Shown here: positions 41,126 through 50,602 of the stretch, piece after piece
How the letters are laid out: every line of letters begins with the position of its first letter
Numbering within the stretch: the first letter of the stretch is position 1
NCBI RefSeq assembly: GCF_014196795.1
Contig: NZ_JACIEJ010000002.1
Span: 186,001-250,000 of the forward strand
Reading direction: 5' to 3'
Origin: Sagittula marina
GTDB lineage: Bacteria; Pseudomonadota; Alphaproteobacteria; Rhodobacterales; Rhodobacteraceae
Length of the DNA: 64,000 bases
Notes under the pieces: model-generated
What the model was told of the DNA's origin: nothing
Database searches by the model: none
The model's input: only the letters and a program-made list of their open reading frames with translations
Translations under genes and position numbers: made by a program

Positions 41126-43717
41126 ATGTGCACCATTTGCCAAGCACGAGATCCCAGCATCACGACCTATGAAAGCCACATCTCCGATGAGATGGCAGCC
41201 TCAAATGGAACCGAGACCTCCGTTTCGGCAACATTGCCAAGCTACACCCTGGACCAAGTCGCCGGTCAATTGACCCACGGCTACTGGAATCAAACCGGGC
41301 GAGATTGGCGCGCATTCGATGTCGAAAGCGGCGGCACGCTCAGTTACGATGTCTCTCAACTGGATAGCAAAGGGCAAGCAACTGCGCTCCAGGCATTCGA
41401 GGCATGGGAAATGGCCACGGGCATTTCCTTCAGCGCAAGCACCAGCGGATCGGCGGATATCGTCTTTACGGACGATTATTCAGGTGCTTACTCCTACTCC
41501 TATGTGGCCGGTCACGAGATCACCCAGTCCTACGTCAACGTAAATACGGGCTGGCAAACGTATGGCGGCTATTATCTACAGACCTTCATCCACGAAATCG
41601 GCCATGCAATGGGCCTTGGCCACGCCGGCAATTACAATGGCTCCGCAAATTTTGGAACTCAGGCGCACTATCAGCAGGACAGCTGGCAGTATTCCATAAT
41701 GTCCTATTTCGGTCAGTGGGAGAATCCCTACACCAATGCCTCCGCGAACTACGTTGCCACGGCGCAACTCGCAGACATGACCGCGATGGCTTGGCTTTAC
41801 GGAGCATCGACGACCGTAAATACGGGAAACACCGTATACGGAGATGGCACGACATTATCGCAGGAAGGCATGGACCTCTCTCGATCCTGGGCCGTGACAA
41901 TCAATGACAATGGGGGGATCGACACCATTGACTTGAACAGCCGGTCCTCTTCGCAGCGTCTCGACCTTCGCAGCGAGCACTTTTCCGACGTGGACGGCGA
42001 AGTCGGCAACCTCGCGATCATGCGCGGCACCGTCATTGAAAACGCCCGCACCGGAAGCGGCAACGACCATATCACTGGCAATGAAGGCAATAACTTTCTG
42101 GAAACCGGCAGTGGCGACGATACGATTGTCGCCTCAACCGGCAATGACACCTTGAGCGGCGGCGCGGGCACCGACGAAGTGATCATGAATGGAAACTTCA
42201 GCGATTACAAATTTGGCGCAAAAGAGGGCCTCTCGATTGAGGATGGGGACGACACCACGGTCCTGCTGGGAATCGAAGCCGTCACCTTTGCTGACGGTGC
42301 AGCGACAATCGCCAAGTCGGCAAATGAAACCACTCTGAGCTACATCGCCGACGGGGAGACCTTTGTCTCTCAAGTGGTCACTTCTGATACCTCTAACACG
42401 CAGGACTGGACCTCTCGCACCGATGCCTTCGACGCTGACGGAAAGCTTCTGACACGCGTCACGGTCTTTGACGATGGGCGCATCGATAAAGAGGACTTTA
42501 CAGGCCCAGACGACCCAGGCGGTCCCACGACAGAAACTCTGGTGGACACCACTGGAACACAGAAATGGGAAACCTGGACTCAAACCCGTGACGAGAACGG
42601 CATTTTGCAAAGCAGCGAAATCGTCATGGACGATGGCGTTGTTCGCACCACAGTGTACACCGATGGCGTTGCCTCCACCCTGACAGCAGTAGACACCCTC
42701 AATGCACATAGCTGGTCCAGCTACGTGGTCGCCTACGATTCGACGGGAGCACTCGCCAGCAACACAATGACGTTGAACAGCGGCGTTGAACGGGTCACCA
42801 CGTACACTGATGGCGTTCGGACACGGGTGACGTCCACGGACGTCGCAGAAGTCTTGGCATGGGAGACAAAAACTCAGACGTACGATTCATCCGGCACCTT
42901 GCTCGAAAGCAGGGTGGATTTAGACAACGGGATCTGCCGTGAAACTGCCTTTGAGAACGGGCGAAAGACCTCTGTCACCACCACTGACGCGGACGACATC
43001 ATGCGGTGGACCAGCCATACTGTGAGGTTCGACGCGGACGGCCAGCGCGTGTCGCAAAGCATGGTGCTGGATAACGGTTTGGGAATCGAAAAGGCCTACG
43101 CCAACGGCACGGTTGCTACCACCTCTGTAACCGACAACGAAGATCTCTATCGCTGGGACAGCTACGTCGATACCTTTGACGAAAATGGTCAACGGGTCAG
43201 CCGGGATCTAGTCAACGACAACGGGTTGGAAATCAAAAATCTATATGAAAACGGTCAGCGCGTTCAGGCCATCTCGACGGACGTCAGTGACATCTACAGA
43301 TGGGAAACTTTGACAAAGTTCTATGATGCGTCCGGAACTCTCCAGTCTCAGCAAATGAGAATGGACGACGGGCGTGAAATTACCCGAACATTTTCGAATG
43401 GCCTCGAAACGGAGACCACAGTAACCGATACAGACGATGCTTTCGTGTGGGCGAGTCACACCCATCATTTCGGCGACAACGGAGATCGCGAGCGGCATGT
43501 GCTGACCCGTGACGACGGGTTGCAAATTGACACCACATTTACAGACAACCTGCGCAGCGCGGTGACAGTGACCGATGGCGGCGATCTTTACGAATGGTCA
43601 AGCTATACAACCAACTTCAATACGGCAACGGGTCACGCCGTCGAACGCGTGCTCACCACGGATGACGGAGACGAATACATCTTCAGCTACATGGAACCGG
43701 ATGTAGGCTTGGGCTGA
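41126..43717 (+). CDS. Serralysin-like M10 metalloprotease with RTX motifs and repeat domain
   Basis: The 863-residue protein has no Sec signal peptide. An M10 zinc protease domain (residues about 30-240) contains HEIGHAMGLGH at residues 156-166 and the Met-turn SIMSYF. Calcium-binding RTX nonapeptides follow near residues 310-350 (GSGNDHITGNEGNNFLET, GSGDDTIVA, STGNDTLSGG). The second half consists of about nine degenerate 49-residue repeats. RTX motifs without a signal peptide indicate type I secretion; no transporter genes are nearby. The ATG at 41126 (MCTICQARDPS) lacks a clear ribosome-binding site. It is isolated between tRNA-Thr and lysC and looks acquired. Confidence 0.88.
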   Translation: MCTICQARDPSITTYESHISDEMAASNGTETSVSATLPSYTLDQVAGQLTHGYWNQTGRDWRAFDVESGGTLSYDVSQLDSKGQATALQAFEAWEMATGISFSASTSGSADIVFTDDYSGAYSYSYVAGHEITQSYVNVNTGWQTYGGYYLQTFIHEIGHAMGLGHAGNYNGSANFGTQAHYQQDSWQYSIMSYFGQWENPYTNASANYVATAQLADMTAMAWLYGASTTVNTGNTVYGDGTTLSQEGMDLSRSWAVTINDNGGIDTIDLNSRSSSQRLDLRSEHFSDVDGEVGNLAIMRGTVIENARTGSGNDHITGNEGNNFLETGSGDDTIVASTGNDTLSGGAGTDEVIMNGNFSDYKFGAKEGLSIEDGDDTTVLLGIEAVTFADGAATIAKSANETTLSYIADGETFVSQVVTSDTSNTQDWTSRTDAFDADGKLLTRVTVFDDGRIDKEDFTGPDDPGGPTTETLVDTTGTQKWETWTQTRDENGILQSSEIVMDDGVVRTTVYTDGVASTLTAVDTLNAHSWSSYVVAYDSTGALASNTMTLNSGVERVTTYTDGVRTRVTSTDVAEVLAWETKTQTYDSSGTLLESRVDLDNGICRETAFENGRKTSVTTTDADDIMRWTSHTVRFDADGQRVSQSMVLDNGLGIEKAYANGTVATTSVTDNEDLYRWDSYVDTFDENGQRVSRDLVNDNGLEIKNLYENGQRVQAISTDVSDIYRWETLTKFYDASGTLQSQQMRMDDGREITRTFSNGLETETTVTDTDDAFVWASHTHHFGDNGDRERHVLTRDDGLQIDTTFTDNLRSAVTVTDGGDLYEWSSYTTNFNTATGHAVERVLTTDDGDEYIFSYMEPDVGLG
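42370..43714 (+). repeat. Nine degenerate repeats of about 49 codons in the protease C-terminal half
   Basis: Each unit follows a pattern close to T-D-x-x-D-x-x-x-W-x-S-x-T-x-x-F-D-x-x-G, then six to eight residues, D-D/N-G, then about five residues, Y/F-x-N/D-G and a Thr/Val-rich end. Examples of unit openings are VDTTGTQKWETWTQTRDENG, STDVSDIYRWETLTKFYDAS and VTDTDDAFVWASHTHHFGDN. A Gly/Pro linker (PDDPGGPTTE) separates unit 1 from unit 2. The units are diverged in DNA sequence, so the array is old. Confidence 0.85.
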
Positions 43718-43722
43718 GAGCG

Positions 43723-43755
43723 ATAAAAAAAACCGGACTGCGCGCAGCAGCCCGG
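43723..43755 (-). terminator. Intrinsic terminator of lysC
   Basis: On the minus strand CCGGGCTGC and GCAGTCCGG pair (one G-T) around TGCGC, followed by eight T. It lies 34 bases past the lysC stop and just after the convergent protease gene. Confidence 0.88.
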
Positions 43756-43788
43756 CTACGAATGCCACTCTTCGGCAGCGGACTGATG

Positions 43789-45024
43789 TCAGGCCTTGTC
43801 GAGCTCGAAAGCATCGTGAAGCGCCTGCACGGCCAGTTCCATATACTTGCGCTCCACCAGCACCGAGATCTTGATCTCCGACGTGGTGATGACCTTTATA
43901 TTGATACCCTCATTGGCGAGCACCTTGAACATCTTGGCCGCCACGCCGGTCGCTGACCGCATCCCGATCCCCACCACTGAAATCTTACAGACGCCGGTGT
44001 CCGCCTTTACAGCGGCGAAGTTGATGGCTCCAGCGGCCTTCGCCTCCTCCATCGCCTTCTCGGCGCGCGACACCTGGTTCGTCGGACAGGAGAACGTCAT
44101 ATCCGTGCGCCCATCCTCGGAGATGTTCTGCACGATCATGTCAACGGTCACGCCAGCGTCGGCCAATGGTGAAAAGATCGCCGCAGCGATGCCAGGGCGG
44201 TCAGCGACGGACACGAGGGTCATCTTCGCCTCGTCACGCGAATGGGCCACACCGGCCACAACCTTGTCTTCCATGATGTCCTCCTCGTCGCAGACCAGCG
44301 TGCCCGCCGCGTCGTTCATTTCCTCAAAGCTGCTCAATACACGCAGCTTAACCTTATAGCGCATCGCCAACTCGACCGAGCGTGTCTGAAGCACTTTGGC
44401 ACCCAGTGACGCCAGCTCCAGCATCTCTTCAAAGGCGATCTTGTCCAGTTTGCGCGCCTTTTCACAGATGCGCGGGTCGGTCGTATAAACACCGTCCACG
44501 TCGGTGTAGATGTCGCAACGCTCGGCTTCGAACGCGGCGGCAAAGGCCACGGCAGTCGTGTCGGACCCGCCACGACCCAAAGTCGTTATGCGCCCCTCAG
44601 GAGAGATCCCCTGAAAACCAGCAACAACAGCCACGCGCATGCCTTCGCCGAACTTGGCCGCAATATTATCCGTCGGGATCGACTCGATCCGCGCATTGGC
44701 GTGGGTTCCAGTGGTCTGCAAAGGCACTTGCCAGCCCTGCCAGCTGCGCGCGGGCACATCCATTTCCTGCAACGTCAGCGCCATCAAACCGGCGGTCACG
44801 TTCTCGCCCGAGGACACGACAGCGTCATATTCCCGCGCGTCGAACAACGGCGAGGTTTCCTCGACGTATTTCACCAGCTTGTTGGTTTCGCCGGACATGG
44901 CCGAGACGATGACGATGACGTCATATCCCTTGGCCACCTCTACGCCGACGCGCTTTGCGGCGCGCCGGATGCGGTCCAGCGTGGCGACGGACGTCCCGCC
45001 AAATTTCATCACGAGAACGGGCAT
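43789..45024 (-). CDS. lysC: Aspartate kinase
   Basis: The 411-residue monofunctional aspartokinase phosphorylates aspartate at the head of the Lys/Thr/Met pathway. It has the kinase start VLVMKFGGTSVATLDRIRRA, the catalytic TTLGRGGSDTTAVAFAAAF and two C-terminal ACT domains (for feedback by Lys/Thr). AAGGAAAGGG precedes the ATG. Rhodobacteraceae often have lysC next to ptsP; here four kilobases separate them. Confidence 0.97.
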   Translation of the reverse strand: MPVLVMKFGGTSVATLDRIRRAAKRVGVEVAKGYDVIVIVSAMSGETNKLVKYVEETSPLFDAREYDAVVSSGENVTAGLMALTLQEMDVPARSWQGWQVPLQTTGTHANARIESIPTDNIAAKFGEGMRVAVVAGFQGISPEGRITTLGRGGSDTTAVAFAAAFEAERCDIYTDVDGVYTTDPRICEKARKLDKIAFEEMLELASLGAKVLQTRSVELAMRYKVKLRVLSSFEEMNDAAGTLVCDEEDIMEDKVVAGVAHSRDEAKMTLVSVADRPGIAAAIFSPLADAGVTVDMIVQNISEDGRTDMTFSCPTNQVSRAEKAMEEAKAAGAINFAAVKADTGVCKISVVGIGMRSATGVAAKMFKVLANEGINIKVITTSEIKISVLVERKYMELAVQALHDAFELDKA

Positions 45025-45129
45025 GGTTTCCCTTTCCTTGGGTCGGGAGCGGCTTTACGCCGCTGTATGCCCTTGCGCAAGTGTCAACCGTTTGTCCACG
45101 ACGGAATAAACGCCGCTGCGAACCTGCGT

Positions 45130-45774
45130 TCAATAAGGATGTGGCCGCCCGTCCCAAGTCTCAAAACAGCCGGTGGTCTCCACCGACAAAGCCTTGATTC
45201 GCTCAAGCAACCCCTCGCCCGCCTGCACCGGCGTGATTTCCGCCGTACTGCCCCCCATATCTGTCTGCACCCAACCGGGATGGTAGATGCCCACGGCCAC
45301 ACCGATCCCCTTCAGGTCCGCCGCGAGGTTCCGACCAAGGTTCAGCGCCGCCGCTTTCGAGGCGCGGTAGATGTAGCTGCCACCGGGCGCGCGCTCATGC
45401 GAAGCCATTTGCGAACTGATAATGGCAATTTTCGGGGCCTCGGACAGTTGCAAGTTGGGAAGCAGGCTTTGCACGGTCAGAAAAACGCCTGTCACGTTCA
45501 CCGCAAAGGAGTCGGCCCACATTTCGGGCGGATAGCCATCGGCCAACCCTTCCTCCTTGTCCAGGAAAACCCCTGCATTACAGACCACAGCGTCGATGGC
45601 CTGCCCCTCCAACTGCCGGGCCAAATCACGCTGCGACGCGAGGTCGGTAACGTCCAAAGGCAAAAAGCCGGGATCATTACGCGCCGTGCCGAGCACTTCA
45701 TGCCCCTCATTGCGAAAGGCGCGATCCATGGCGGCGCCGATTCCACGATTTGCCCCGGTGATCAGGATTCGCAT
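45130..45774 (-). CDS. SDR family oxidoreductase
   Basis: The 214-residue short-chain dehydrogenase has the cofactor motif ITGANRGIGAAMDRAF at its N-terminus, VCNAGVF (NAG motif) and the catalytic YIYRASKAALN-type Tyr-Lys pair (GSYIYRASKAA) with a Ser in IISSQMASHERA. Substrate unknown. GAGGAGACACAG precedes the ATG. It is not obviously in an operon with lysC. Confidence 0.88.
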   Translation of the reverse strand: MRILITGANRGIGAAMDRAFRNEGHEVLGTARNDPGFLPLDVTDLASQRDLARQLEGQAIDAVVCNAGVFLDKEEGLADGYPPEMWADSFAVNVTGVFLTVQSLLPNLQLSEAPKIAIISSQMASHERAPGGSYIYRASKAAALNLGRNLAADLKGIGVAVGIYHPGWVQTDMGGSTAEITPVQAGEGLLERIKALSVETTGCFETWDGRPHPY

Positions 45775-45831
45775 CTGTGTCTCCTCACTTAGTGCGAGTG
45801 AGCATAAGCGATCCGGCGTCTTGGAAAAGGG

Positions 45832-46260
45832 TCAGTTACTCTTGCGGGTCGGGGTGAAGGGAAGCGGCGCTATCTTGATGCCCTCTTCCACCAGCGCGCG
45901 CGCTTCTTCAGGCTTGGCCTCGCCCCAGATTGCGCGCTCGGGCGCCTCACCTTCGTGAATTTTACGTGCCTCTTTGGCAAAAGACGGACCAACATAATCA
46001 GACGTCTTCTCAACATGGGCTTTGAGAGCGGCCAACGCCTGCTCCGCCGGAGAGGCCGGCGTTTCGGTCAAAGGCTTCTTTGGTACAGCGGTGTCGCCAT
46101 GACTGACGCGTGGAGCCATCAAAGCTTTCTCCACGTCGGCACAGCCGCACACTGCACAGGTCACATGCCCTGCGGAACGCAGTTTTTCGTAGGCGGCCGC
46201 AGACTGGAACCAACTGTCAAAGCTGTGGCCTTCGGTGCATTTCAAGGCGTATTGGATCAT
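45832..46260 (-). CDS. DUF1178 family protein
   Basis: The 142-residue protein starts with MIQYALKCTEGHSFDSWFQS and has a cysteine pair CAVCGCADVEKALMAPRV, giving a zinc-ribbon-like N-terminus. DUF1178 is conserved in proteobacteria, without known function. GAGGG lies just before the ATG. Confidence 0.9.
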   Translation of the reverse strand: MIQYALKCTEGHSFDSWFQSAAAYEKLRSAGHVTCAVCGCADVEKALMAPRVSHGDTAVPKKPLTETPASPAEQALAALKAHVEKTSDYVGPSFAKEARKIHEGEAPERAIWGEAKPEEARALVEEGIKIAPLPFTPTRKSN

Positions 46261-46308
46261 TCCGAACCCTCAGAACATCACTATAAGGTAACTGTATTAA
46301 CAAAGACT

Positions 46309-47493
46309 TCAAGGATCCGGAAGCGCGTCCAGCACCATGGCGCAAAGCGCCTCCGGCCCGACCTGTGGACGCAACAGAGCTTTTGCGCGACGCCCGGCAC
46401 GCGCCTGAGTGGTGGTATCCCCCAGCTTTTCCAGAGCCTGCGCAAGGCTGGCCGCATCCGTTATCTTATGCGCGGCTCCCGCCTTGTCCAATCTCGCATA
46501 GGCAGTTGCAAAGTTCCGGACGTCCGGCCCATGGATCAATGACGCTTCGTAAGCGGCTGGCTCATAAGGCGTATGGCCGCCGCGATCCGTCAGCGTTCCG
46601 CCGACAAAGACCCGACCGCAGACCGCATACCAAAGCGCCATCTCGCCCATCGTATCCGCGAGATAGACCTCGCCAGTGGCAGGCGTATCCCCCCCGCTGC
46701 GTTGCCCGACAGTGAAACCTTCTGCTTCGATCATGGCTCTGATTTCACTGGCGCGACGAGGGTGGCGGGGCGCAAGGATCAGCCTCAATTCCGGCTCAAG
46801 AATCCGAGCCATCTTGTGCGCAGCCAGAACGACCGCTTCTTCTCCCGGGTGCGTCGAGGCCGCCAGCCACGTTCGCCCACGCTCAACGCCCACCAAAGGC
46901 GCCACCTCGGGTGCGGAGTAAAACGCTTTCAAATCCACAACCGGGCCCTCTGCCTCTGCGGGCAAGCCCAAGCCCTTCAGACGCTTGGCAGACCCGGAAT
47001 CCTGCGCCGACGCAAAGGTCACGCCACCGAAAACCCGTTTCGCCAAATTGCCCAAACGCGCCCAACCGCGAGCCGTGCCGGGGGTCATCCGAGCGCCAAG
47101 GATTAAAACCGGACCGCCACAGGACAAGATCCGGTGCGGCCACACCTCTGATTCAAGTGTCAAATGAGCCGTGACAGTCCAGTCGCGCAGAACCCGTCGT
47201 GTCAGCCACCCCAGGTCGAGAGGCGCCAACCTCGCATGCACGCGGCGTAAACCCCAGCCAGCAACCATCTTCCGCCCGGTTTCTGTGTTCGCCGTGACGA
47301 GCCATTGGGTTTCGGGACGTTCCTCAACCAAGCGCTCCAACACCGGGCGCACCGAATTCAGTTCTCCATTCGACGCGCCGTGCAACCAGATATGCGCGCC
47401 CGGACGCCCCTTGGGCACGCTCAAGCGCGACATCCCATGGCGAAGCAAAACGACAATGGCAAACAGGCTGATGAGGCAGCGATACCGCAGCAT
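46309..47493 (-). CDS. 3-deoxy-D-manno-octulosonic acid transferase-like glycosyltransferase
   Basis: The 394-residue protein resembles the KdtA/WaaA family that adds Kdo to lipid A. It has an N-terminal membrane anchor (LRYRCLISLFAIVVLLRHGM), the acceptor-site region IWLHGASNGELNSVRPVLER, TANTETGRKM, LAASTHPGEEAVVLAAHKMA and the donor-site GRVFVGGTLTDRGGHTPYEP. It departs from canonical WaaA in places, so a second, specialised Kdo-type transferase is possible. The ATG at 47493 has AGAGGG upstream; the longer frame is ignored. Confidence 0.82.
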   Translation of the reverse strand: MLRYRCLISLFAIVVLLRHGMSRLSVPKGRPGAHIWLHGASNGELNSVRPVLERLVEERPETQWLVTANTETGRKMVAGWGLRRVHARLAPLDLGWLTRRVLRDWTVTAHLTLESEVWPHRILSCGGPVLILGARMTPGTARGWARLGNLAKRVFGGVTFASAQDSGSAKRLKGLGLPAEAEGPVVDLKAFYSAPEVAPLVGVERGRTWLAASTHPGEEAVVLAAHKMARILEPELRLILAPRHPRRASEIRAMIEAEGFTVGQRSGGDTPATGEVYLADTMGEMALWYAVCGRVFVGGTLTDRGGHTPYEPAAYEASLIHGPDVRNFATAYARLDKAGAAHKITDAASLAQALEKLGDTTTQARAGRRAKALLRPQVGPEALCAMVLDALPDP

Positions 47494-48046
47494 GATCCCT
47501 CTCATGGAATTGATAGGTGACGAGTAGGCGGCTCCACGGCGACGCGCAAGACGCAGGCTGGGCCTGCGCACTGATGGTAAATTCAGCGAAGGCGGCGATT
47601 GAGACCCTCTTGACGAACAGAGTGTGGATAAACGGAAAGGCTCCAATCTTTCAGGCACCTCGCGGCCGTCCTCGATCACAGGTCGCCACACCCCCCCTGA
47701 CTCCGGGTTCTCAGGATGCCACAAATACGATAAAAATATCAAATTTCGGGCCATAATTCCAAATTTCTTATACTTTCCAGATCTACCCCCATATTCACCC
47801 ACATCTTTTCTCGAAAATCTCGAAAAAGCATCCATCCCAACTGTGGGTAAGTCGCAAAGCGTCGCAATTTCAAAAACTTGTGCGACGACTGTAATTCCTG
47901 CGTCAAAAGTATTCAATGCGCACGCAAATCGCCCCGATTTTCCCGCATAGCGGGAAAATTCCTACATGCATCCGGAAAAGCCATTTCCCAAACCGCTCGT
48001 GATGTTCTATCTCTTCACACCGCAGCTCAGGGGAGTTCGGCAAAAC
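47494..48046. other. AT-rich intergenic region before ptsP
   Basis: No credible gene is seen. The region is clearly more AT-rich than its surroundings, especially 47720-47830. It contains one perfect DnaA-box 9-mer (TGTGGATAA, 47623-47631) and a near match (TGTGGGTAA, 47842-47850). It must hold the ptsP promoter and part of that of the divergent gene. The DnaA boxes may be chance. Confidence 0.45.
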
Positions 48047-50287
48047 ATGGCGCCCAATTCAGAATCGGAAAGCCGCAAGCTTCTAGGCCGGCTCAGGGAT
48101 ACGATGGCAGAGGATGCCGCCGGTCAGGCACGCCTCGATAAAATCACTTACCTGACAGCAGACAGCATGAAAACAGAGGTCTGCTCGATCTATTTGTTCC
48201 GCGATCCCGAGACATTGGAATTGTGCGCAACCCAAGGTCTGAAGGAAGAAGCCGTTCACCACACGCGCATGAAGATGGGCGAAGGTCTGGTTGGACGTGT
48301 GGCGCGCAGTGGCAAAATGATCAACACAGCCGACGCCCCGTCAGAGCGCGGCTTCCGCTACATGCCAGAAACGGGCGAAGAAATTTACTCCAGCTTCCTC
48401 GGTGTGCCGATCCAGCGACTGGGCGAGAAACTCGGCGTTCTGGTGGTGCAGTCCAAAACCCGCCGATTGTTTTCCGAGGATGAGGTCTACGCACTCGAAG
48501 TGGTCGCCATGGTCCTTGCCGAGATGGCAGAGCTGGGAGCGTTTGTCGGCGAAGGGGCCGCGCTGAAACAGCGGCACACGCAAGCGGTGCTGTTCCGGTG
48601 CGGCACCGGTCAGGAAGGCACCGCCATGGGTCAGGCTTGGCTGCACGAGCCGCGCGTCGTCGTGACCAACCTCGTTGGCGACGATCCCGACACCGAACGT
48701 ACCCGCCTGCAGGAGTCCGTCGGCAAGCTGCGTATCTCCGTTGACGAAATGGTCTCGCGCGCTGTGGGAGATCAGGATCAGGTCGAGGTGCTGGAAGCCT
48801 ACCGAATGTTCGCAAATTCCAAAGGCTGGCTAAAGCGGATGGAGGAGGACATCGATCGCGGCCTCTCTGCCGAGGCGGCCGTGGAAAAGGAGCAGTCCCA
48901 GGCACGTGCGCGCATGGCGCAGGTCACCGACGGGTATCTGCGTGAACGGCTGCACGACCTTGATGACCTGTCCAACCGGTTGCTTCGCATTCTGACCGGA
49001 CAGGGCAACGAGACCGGGGCAAAACTGCCCGACAATCCTATCCTGATCGCGCGCAACATCGGTCCGGGCGAGCTGCTCGAATACGGGCGGAGTCTCAAGG
49101 GTGTCGTCCTCGAAGAGGGGTCCGTCGGCTCTCACGCGGCCATTGTCGCCCGCGCATTGGCGATCCCGCTGGTCATTAACGCAGAACGCATCACCAACGA
49201 GGCTTTGAACGGCGACCTCGTGTTGGTGGACGGCGATCAGGGCGTGGTCCACCTCCGTCCCGATGACACGGTGGTCAGCGCTTTCCGAGACAAGATGGCG
49301 ATGCAAGCCAAAGCCCAGGAACGCTATTCCGTCCTTCGCGACAAGAAATGCGTGACTGCCGATGGCAGACATGTGCAGCTGTTGATGAACGCTGGCTTGA
49401 TGGCGGATTTGCCTTCGCTGGAAAGTTCGGGCGCGGAGGGCGTCGGCCTGTTCCGTACCGAGTTGCAGTTCCTCGTGCGAAACAAGATGCCCCGCCGCAT
49501 GGAGCTTGCCGCGCTTTATGCCCGCGTGCTGGACGCATCAAAGGACAAACGCGTCATCTTTCGCACGCTGGACATCGGGTCGGACAAGGTTCTGCCCTAC
49601 ATGAAGCCGCAGGAAGAGCCGAACCCCGCTCTGGGCTGGCGCGCGATCCGAGTGGCGTTGGACAGGCCCGGGGTGATGCGGATGCAACTTCAGGCGCTTC
49701 TGCGCGCCGCCGACGGTCGCCCCCTGACGATCATGTTCCCCTTCATCGCGCAGTACGAAGAATACGCGCGTGCGCGCGCCGAGGTGGATACCGTGCTCGT
49801 GCGCGAAAAGCGACTTGGCCATTCGGTTCCCGAAAAGCTGGAAATTGGCTGTATGCTGGAAACCCCCAGCCTCGCCTTCGCCTCTGAACGGTTTTTCCGC
49901 GAGGTGGAGTTCCTGTCAATCGGTGGCAACGATCTGAAGCAGTTCTTTTTTGCCGCCGACCGCGAAAACGAACGTGTGCGCCGCCGGTATGACTCTCTGA
50001 ACGTCTCTTTCCTGACTTTTCTCGAAAGCATCGTGAAGCGGTGCGAAGCGACGCAAACCCCGCTCTCCTTTTGTGGCGAGGACGCCGGCCGCCCGATCGA
50101 GGCGCTCTGCCTCGCCGCCATCGGCATTCGCACACTGTCCATGCGTCCAGCCTCCATCGGACCGGTCAAATCGCTGCTTATGCGATATTCGCTGACAGAG
50201 ATCCGTGATGTGATCGAAGAAGCAAAGCTGCGCGGCGAGCAATCGGTGCGCCAGGCCGTGATGGAATATCTCCGCGATTATTCCTGA
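48047..50287 (+). CDS. ptsP: PtsP, PEP-protein phosphotransferase of the nitrogen PTS
   Basis: The 746-residue protein has an N-terminal GAF domain (residues about 20-165; KMGEGLVGRVARSGKMINTA, then YSSFLGVPIQRLGEKLGVLV), then enzyme I. The phosphohistidine motif VGSHAAIVARALAIP lies near residue 360, and the C-terminal PEP-binding barrel shows GAEGVGLFRTELQFLVR and FCGEDAGRPIEAL. It transfers phosphate from PEP to NPr. The start at 48047 fits homologues; GGGGAG is 12 bases upstream. The 27 upstream in-frame codons are not conserved in type. Confidence 0.95.
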   Translation: MAPNSESESRKLLGRLRDTMAEDAAGQARLDKITYLTADSMKTEVCSIYLFRDPETLELCATQGLKEEAVHHTRMKMGEGLVGRVARSGKMINTADAPSERGFRYMPETGEEIYSSFLGVPIQRLGEKLGVLVVQSKTRRLFSEDEVYALEVVAMVLAEMAELGAFVGEGAALKQRHTQAVLFRCGTGQEGTAMGQAWLHEPRVVVTNLVGDDPDTERTRLQESVGKLRISVDEMVSRAVGDQDQVEVLEAYRMFANSKGWLKRMEEDIDRGLSAEAAVEKEQSQARARMAQVTDGYLRERLHDLDDLSNRLLRILTGQGNETGAKLPDNPILIARNIGPGELLEYGRSLKGVVLEEGSVGSHAAIVARALAIPLVINAERITNEALNGDLVLVDGDQGVVHLRPDDTVVSAFRDKMAMQAKAQERYSVLRDKKCVTADGRHVQLLMNAGLMADLPSLESSGAEGVGLFRTELQFLVRNKMPRRMELAALYARVLDASKDKRVIFRTLDIGSDKVLPYMKPQEEPNPALGWRAIRVALDRPGVMRMQLQALLRAADGRPLTIMFPFIAQYEEYARARAEVDTVLVREKRLGHSVPEKLEIGCMLETPSLAFASERFFREVEFLSIGGNDLKQFFFAADRENERVRRRYDSLNVSFLTFLESIVKRCEATQTPLSFCGEDAGRPIEALCLAAIGIRTLSMRPASIGPVKSLLMRYSLTEIRDVIEEAKLRGEQSVRQAVMEYLRDYS

Positions 50288-50307
50288 GGTATTGGCCCCG
50301 CGCAACG

Positions 50308-50350
50308 AAAAAGCGCTCCGATCCGGGCGTTTTGCACCAGATCGGAGCGC
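50308..50350 (-). terminator. Hairpin with 11-base arms between ptsP and ecsC
   Basis: GCGCTCCGATC (50313-50323) pairs with GATCGGAGCGC (50340-50350). A T tract follows only on the minus strand (TTTTTCG), 250 bases past the ecsC stop. On the plus side it could still pause ptsP transcripts. The 250 bases between it and ecsC hold no recognisable gene. Confidence 0.7.
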
Positions 50351-50602
50351 AAAAGGTTCCGACGTCTTTCAATTGCCCTCTACCTTCTGGCCGAGAGCTC
50401 CGTGCACGCTTCTGCGCGACAGAAGCCCGTCTCCCCGCAGGTCCCGCGTTCATTCTCAGCGGCCTGTCATATTGCCTCTAGGGCCGGGCATTTATGCGAA
50501 GCGTTCTGCGCCCCGTATGCCTGATGTTCTACACTTGGACTGCTAAGAACAAGTTACCGAAAATACGATTTTCAATTAAAGCGACCTCGATTGTTTCCTC
50601 GA

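Noticed and set aside
47623-47850. Replication origin
   Set aside because: Only one perfect DnaA box and none of the usual origin neighbours (dnaA, hemE, parAB, gidAB) are present.
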